DNA of 64,000 bases from Bacillus salipaludis (GTDB taxonomy: Bacteria > Bacillota > Bacilli > Bacillales_B > DSM-18226), in assembly GCF_004358205.1 (NCBI RefSeq), contig NZ_SMYO01000013.1, positions 1-64,000 on the forward strand, in the 5' to 3' direction. Positions within the stretch are counted from its first letter, which is position 1. Every line of letters starts with the position of its first letter. Positions 60,667-64,000 of the stretch are shown one piece after another. The notes under the pieces are model-generated. The model searched no databases and was not told where the DNA came from. It was given only the letters and a program-made list of their open reading frames with translations. The position numbers and the translations under genes are program-made.

Positions 60667-62976
60667 ATGAAAACTGTGCTATACCAAAACCAAACGATTA
60701 TACTCGATCAATTAGATCGGGATGAATATCAAAAAATATATTTAGCGGGGAAAAATGGTGAGTTAGTTTGTCCCGTTTGCCGTGAGAGTGTTCGCTTAAT
60801 TCTTGGCATTCAGGAATCACCTCATTTTTCGCATACTCATTCAACCATTCCGGATTGCCCGGAACCAGTCGTTCAGGAAAGGAACGAAGAAACCAACCAA
60901 AGCCATAAAGAAGTGGATGGCTTCCGTCTTCCAAAAGGCAGAACAATCCTGGAGACACCTAAATCCGTCCAAGTCTTCAAAACAGCAAAAGTCCTTGAAG
61001 CACAGACTCCCTTTCAGAAAAATGCAGTAAACTCGATAGAATACCAATCTCCTTACTTACAACAGTTAGCAAAATCGGATGTCGTTCTTGATGAGGCACA
61101 GGCAGCAGCGGTCTCAGAAACAGACGGGGCATTATTGGTTCTTGCCGGCGCCGGGAGTGGTAAAACAAGGGTGTTAACAGCGAGAACAGCCTTTATGTTA
61201 GAGGTCAAAAAGATTGACCCGCGAAACATTATGCTGGTTACCTTCACTTCCAAAGCTGCAAGTGAAATGAAAAGCCGCTTACTTTCCTATCCGCAAATGA
61301 AAAGAGAAGCCATAAATAAACTCGTTACCGGCACCTTCCACAGCATTTTTTATCGAATTCTTATGTTCCATTCCAGGGATAAATGGACTTCAGACCGCCT
61401 TTTAAAGAAAGATTGGCAGCGGGATAGAATTCTCAAGGATGCCGGGAAAGAGATAGAATTGTCGGAAAAAGAGTTTGCCTATGATATAGCCCTTCAGCAA
61501 ATCGGCTTCTGGAAAAACTCACTTCTTTTTCCAAACGATATTAGACCTACATCGGAATGGGAAGAAAAGGCGCTTTTCCTTTATAAAAAATATGAGGAAT
61601 ATAAGGAAAGGGAACAATTATTTGATTTTGATGATATGCTCATTGGCTGTTATCAGCTGTTAAGCTCCACACCTGAATTACTTGAACAATATCAAAATCG
61701 ATTTCAATATTTCCTTATTGATGAATTTCAAGATATCAACAAGGTGCAATACGAACTGATTAAATTGCTAGCGGGAAAACATAAAAATGTCTGCGCTGTC
61801 GGAGATGACGATCAGGCGATCTATTCTTTTCGAGGCAGTGATCCTAGTTATTTACTTGAATTTGAAAAAGATTTCCCTTATGCAAAAGTAATTACCCTTG
61901 AAGAAAATTATCGCTCTTCACATGAAATTGTTACAGCAGCTAATCAAATGATTGCCGCTAATAAAATAAGAAGACTGAAGAAAATGAAAGCCCAATACTC
62001 GACTGGAGTAGCTCCCACTTTATTTTTCCCTAACGATGAAGAGGAAGAGGCAACGATGATTGTGACAGATGTACAGGAAAAAATCACACAGGGTGCGAAG
62101 CCTTCCGATTTTGCAATACTTTACCGGACGAACGCAGGTGCACGTGCCGTGTTTGAACGGTTAGCCAGTTCAAATCTTCCCTTTCGGATTGAGCAGGATG
62201 TAGAGGCTTTTTACGACCGAAGGATTGTAAAAAGCCTCCTCTCCTTCTTAAGATTAAGCTTGAATGAAGATGACCAATCTGCTTTGTCTGATATATTGCC
62301 CTTTTTGTTCTTAAAACAATCAGTTTTAAGAGACTTAAAAGCAATGAGTATCCTCCAGGATTGTAGTTATTTAGAGGCCCTATCCTATTATAAAACGGCG
62401 CATGCCTTTCAGGAAAAAAAATTAAAAAAAGCAGTCCCCACCATCCGGACATTAAAGCAAATGGCCCCGCTTACAGCCATTGAAATGATTGAAAAGGATA
62501 TTGGATTTCTGGATTTCCTAAAGAAGCGGGGAAATGAATCAAATATGTTGGAGAAAGGTTCGGATGATATTAAGGACCTGAAAGTAGCAGCGAAAAATTT
62601 TAGTACAATTGAAGCCTTATTGGCTCATGCAGAACATATGTCTGCGATGAATAAGGAAATCAAAAATTTAAGTAAGCATTTTACTGAGGCCATTACTTTA
62701 AGTACGATTCATCGAGCAAAGGGACTCGAGTATCAAACCGTTTATGTTCTTGGTGCTGTGGATGGAAGCCTGCCGCATGATTTTGCCTTAGAGAGCTACC
62801 GGAACGGTGACTATTCAGCATTAGAAGAAGAAAGAAGATTATTTTACGTTGCGATGACACGTGCAAAGGAACAGCTTTACATCTCTGTTCCAAGTAACCG
62901 TAGAGGCAAAAAAGCAAATCGCTCACGTTTTTTGGCACCATTAATCAAAAGAAGACAAAGGCCCACTTCCTTATAG
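60667..62976 (+). CDS. yjcD: UvrD/Rep family DNA helicase (YjcD) with CoiA-like zinc N-terminus
   Basis: 769-residue superfamily 1A ATPase. Walker A is LAGAGSGKTRVL (about 172), then FTSKAASEM (Ia), FLIDEFQDIN (II), GDDDQAIYSFRGS (III), LEENYRSS (IV), TIHRAKGLEYQTVY (V) and EERRLFYVAMTRAK (VI). An N-terminal domain (about 25-65) has VCPVCRESV then HFSHTH and C-P, like the zinc-binding front of competence protein CoiA. The start at 60667 has AGAGGAAAAACT before it; an ATG at 60601 lacks one. A role in DNA repair is likely. Confidence 0.93.
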   Translation: MKTVLYQNQTIILDQLDRDEYQKIYLAGKNGELVCPVCRESVRLILGIQESPHFSHTHSTIPDCPEPVVQERNEETNQSHKEVDGFRLPKGRTILETPKSVQVFKTAKVLEAQTPFQKNAVNSIEYQSPYLQQLAKSDVVLDEAQAAAVSETDGALLVLAGAGSGKTRVLTARTAFMLEVKKIDPRNIMLVTFTSKAASEMKSRLLSYPQMKREAINKLVTGTFHSIFYRILMFHSRDKWTSDRLLKKDWQRDRILKDAGKEIELSEKEFAYDIALQQIGFWKNSLLFPNDIRPTSEWEEKALFLYKKYEEYKEREQLFDFDDMLIGCYQLLSSTPELLEQYQNRFQYFLIDEFQDINKVQYELIKLLAGKHKNVCAVGDDDQAIYSFRGSDPSYLLEFEKDFPYAKVITLEENYRSSHEIVTAANQMIAANKIRRLKKMKAQYSTGVAPTLFFPNDEEEEATMIVTDVQEKITQGAKPSDFAILYRTNAGARAVFERLASSNLPFRIEQDVEAFYDRRIVKSLLSFLRLSLNEDDQSALSDILPFLFLKQSVLRDLKAMSILQDCSYLEALSYYKTAHAFQEKKLKKAVPTIRTLKQMAPLTAIEMIEKDIGFLDFLKKRGNESNMLEKGSDDIKDLKVAAKNFSTIEALLAHAEHMSAMNKEIKNLSKHFTEAITLSTIHRAKGLEYQTVYVLGAVDGSLPHDFALESYRNGDYSALEEERRLFYVAMTRAKEQLYISVPSNRRGKKANRSRFLAPLIKRRQRPTSL

Positions 62977-62993
62977 GAAAGTGGCCTTTGTCT
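62955..62993. terminator. bidirectional terminator between yjcD and spoVIF
   Basis: A nearly perfect hairpin (AAGGCCCACTTCC with GGAAAGTGGCCTT) overlaps the yjcD stop and lies just past the spoVIF stop, with T residues on both strands. Confidence 0.8.
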
Positions 62994-63251
62994 TTATTTT
63001 TTATTATTCATCATATTTGCAATGGTATTAAAATCAAGCGATTTTCCATCGTTTATAATCGATTTAACAATTTGATCTTCTAATTCCTGAGGTACTGGTT
63101 TATTGGCAATTTGAGACACTCTTTTAATTACATTCCGGACTGTTTTTTCATCCCTAAAATTTGCATTTTGCAAAGAATTCGCTAATTCAAAGATATCTTT
63201 CATGTTCACGCCAGTTTTCTTTTCTATGTTTTTAAAGAACCCATTATCCAT
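62994..63251 (-). CDS. spoVIF: stage VI sporulation protein F
   Basis: 85 residues: NGFFKNIEKKTGVNMKDIFE, then ANFRDEKTVRNVIKRVSQIA and NKPVPQELEDQIV. Length and sequence fit SpoVIF (YjcC), a small mother-cell protein needed for GerE-dependent spore-coat gene expression. The position next to yjcD is conserved with B. subtilis. The ATG follows GGAGTGAGAATATAAC. Confidence 0.93.
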   Translation of the reverse strand: MDNGFFKNIEKKTGVNMKDIFELANSLQNANFRDEKTVRNVIKRVSQIANKPVPQELEDQIVKSIINDGKSLDFNTIANMMNNKK

Positions 63252-63327
63252 GTTATATTCTCACTCCTTCATAACAACTACTTTATAGTATGAAAGAAGG
63301 TCAAAAAGGTTCATAAAACAAAGAAAA

Positions 63328-63351
63328 GGCTGGCCATCCTTATAGCCAGCC
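63328..63351 (-). terminator. terminator of the yjcZ-like gene
   Basis: GGCTGGC (63328-63334) pairs with GCCAGCC (63345-63351), followed by TTTTCTTTGTTTT on the minus strand. Confidence 0.82.
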
Positions 63352-63378
63352 CTCTTCCTTAATGCAAATCAGAAAATC

Positions 63379-63504
63379 TTAGACAATGAAGCTTGTTCCT
63401 ACAATGATCAATAGGATAAATAATACAACGATTAAAACGAAAGTTGAACCTCCGTAGAAACCGCCGCCATAGCCGTAGCCGCCGTATCCGTATCCGAAGC
63501 ACAT
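63379..63504 (-). CDS. yjcZ: YjcZ family sporulation membrane protein
   Basis: 41 residues. A Gly/Tyr-rich head ([18 protein letters not shown]) is followed by one hydrophobic helix ([15 protein letters not shown]) and ends FIV. This is the typical form of YjcZ/BhlA-like sporulation peptides that insert in spore membranes. The ATG follows GTGAGGTGACTAGGTCT. It has its own terminator. Confidence 0.92.
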   Translation of the reverse strand: MCFGYGYGGYGYGGGFYGGSTFVLIVVLFILLIIVGTSFIV

Positions 63505-63631
63505 AGACCTAGTCACCTCACTTTAGTAATCTCACTTATAACATATGAGAATACTGTAAAAAGTGTATAGGCAGCGTCCTTTTTTCGAATACTGGCAGTA
63601 AAAAATGGAGTATTGTCCTGCTCCTACGCTT

Positions 63632-63988
63632 CTACCCTTTTGGTCTAAATATGAGCGCTCCAATAAATCCAAAAATAATGGCAGCGGAAATTCCGGAGCT
63701 GGTTACTTCAAACATCCCTGTTAAAACCCCTACAATTCCATGTGCTTCTGCCTCTTGAAGCGCCCCGTGTACCAAAGAGTTACCGAAGCTCGTGATTGGA
63801 ATGGTTGCCCCTGCTCCAGCAAAATCAATTAATGGCTCATAAAGGCCGAACCCATCCAATACAGAACCTATGCAGACCAGTAAACTTAAAGTATGACCCG
63901 GTGTTAGTTTGGCCACATCGAATAATAATTGTCCAATCACACAAATAATTCCACCAACTACGAACGCCCAAAAAAACATGGCAAGCAT
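63632..63988 (-). CDS. spoVAE: stage V sporulation protein AE
   Basis: 118-residue integral membrane protein with about four helices: [58 protein letters not shown] and [17 protein letters not shown]. It is the small SpoVAE subunit of the SpoVA channel that loads dipicolinic acid into the spore. The start ATG at 63988 follows AGGGGTGATAAA at the window edge. The rest of the spoVA operon presumably continues to the right. Confidence 0.94.
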   Translation of the reverse strand: MLAMFFWAFVVGGIICVIGQLLFDVAKLTPGHTLSLLVCIGSVLDGFGLYEPLIDFAGAGATIPITSFGNSLVHGALQEAEAHGIVGVLTGMFEVTSSGISAAIIFGFIGALIFRPKG

Positions 63989-64000
63989 TTTATCACCCCT

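Noticed and set aside
1..64000. CRISPR array or intact prophage/IS element
   Set aside because: No regularly spaced direct repeats, no intact transposase and no phage structural genes were seen; only the integrase tail at 57.6 kb hints at mobility.

Overview
The window is low-GC DNA from an endospore-forming member of the Bacillaceae. The evidence is spoVIF, a YjcZ-type small spore protein and spoVAE at the right end, the Bacillus-like order yjcH-yjcG-yjcF-yjcD, purine-rich Shine-Dalgarno sequences throughout, and TTG/GTG starts. The left edge lies inside a 16S rRNA gene on the minus strand. The species cannot be named from this sequence.

Region by region. 0-0.5 kb: 5' end of 16S rRNA and its tandem promoters. 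0.9-5.1 kb: malate synthase G and a malic enzyme. 5.6-9.9 kb: a catabolic operon (MFS carrier, Asp/Glu-racemase-fold protein, fumarylacetoacetate-hydrolase-fold protein) with a GntR regulator. 10.5-19.1 kb: a broken M20 deacylase, allantoinase plus NCS1 allantoin permease, a second GntR, a hydantoin-racemase-fold protein, an MFS remnant and an amidase. 19.6-22.8 kb: a zone of decayed coding sequence with two intact small genes. 22.8-31.8 kb: nucleobase permease, cupin, ureidoglycine aminohydrolase, second allantoinase, PucR-type regulator, allantoate amidohydrolase and a TIM-barrel isomerase. 32-39.5 kb: ThDP carboligase, acid-sugar kinase, two-subunit transketolase, IclR regulator and class II aldolase. 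41.5-50.4 kb: a CoxL-type molybdenum hydroxylase cluster with maturation genes, an MFS carrier and a LysR regulator. 50.9-57.5 kb: hybrid-cluster protein, Ktr potassium uptake, an arrestin-fold protein, a c-di-AMP riboswitch and a cation/proton antiporter. 57.6-64 kb: integrase remnant, tRNA-Val, an SOS-type promoter with a WYL-like protein, then conserved chromosome core.

How it fits together: the left two thirds looks like a purine/allantoin island. Allantoin is imported (NCS1), opened (AllB, two copies), hydrolysed (AllC) and deaminated (AllE) towards ureidoglycolate and glyoxylate. Glyoxylate can enter malate synthase G and malic enzyme. It may also enter a carboligase-isomerase-transketolase-acid-sugar-kinase-aldolase module. 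No tartronate semialdehyde reductase or glycerate kinase is present in the window. A recurrent 24-bp motif, TTGYTTAT-N11-GTTTC on the + strand, lies in the same orientation upstream of malate synthase, malic enzyme, GntR, the permease/allantoinase operon, allC, the transketolase operon and the aldolase. This suggests one regulon. The module and its shared motif are the best candidates here for an undescribed system. The proposed chemistry is inference from gene families.
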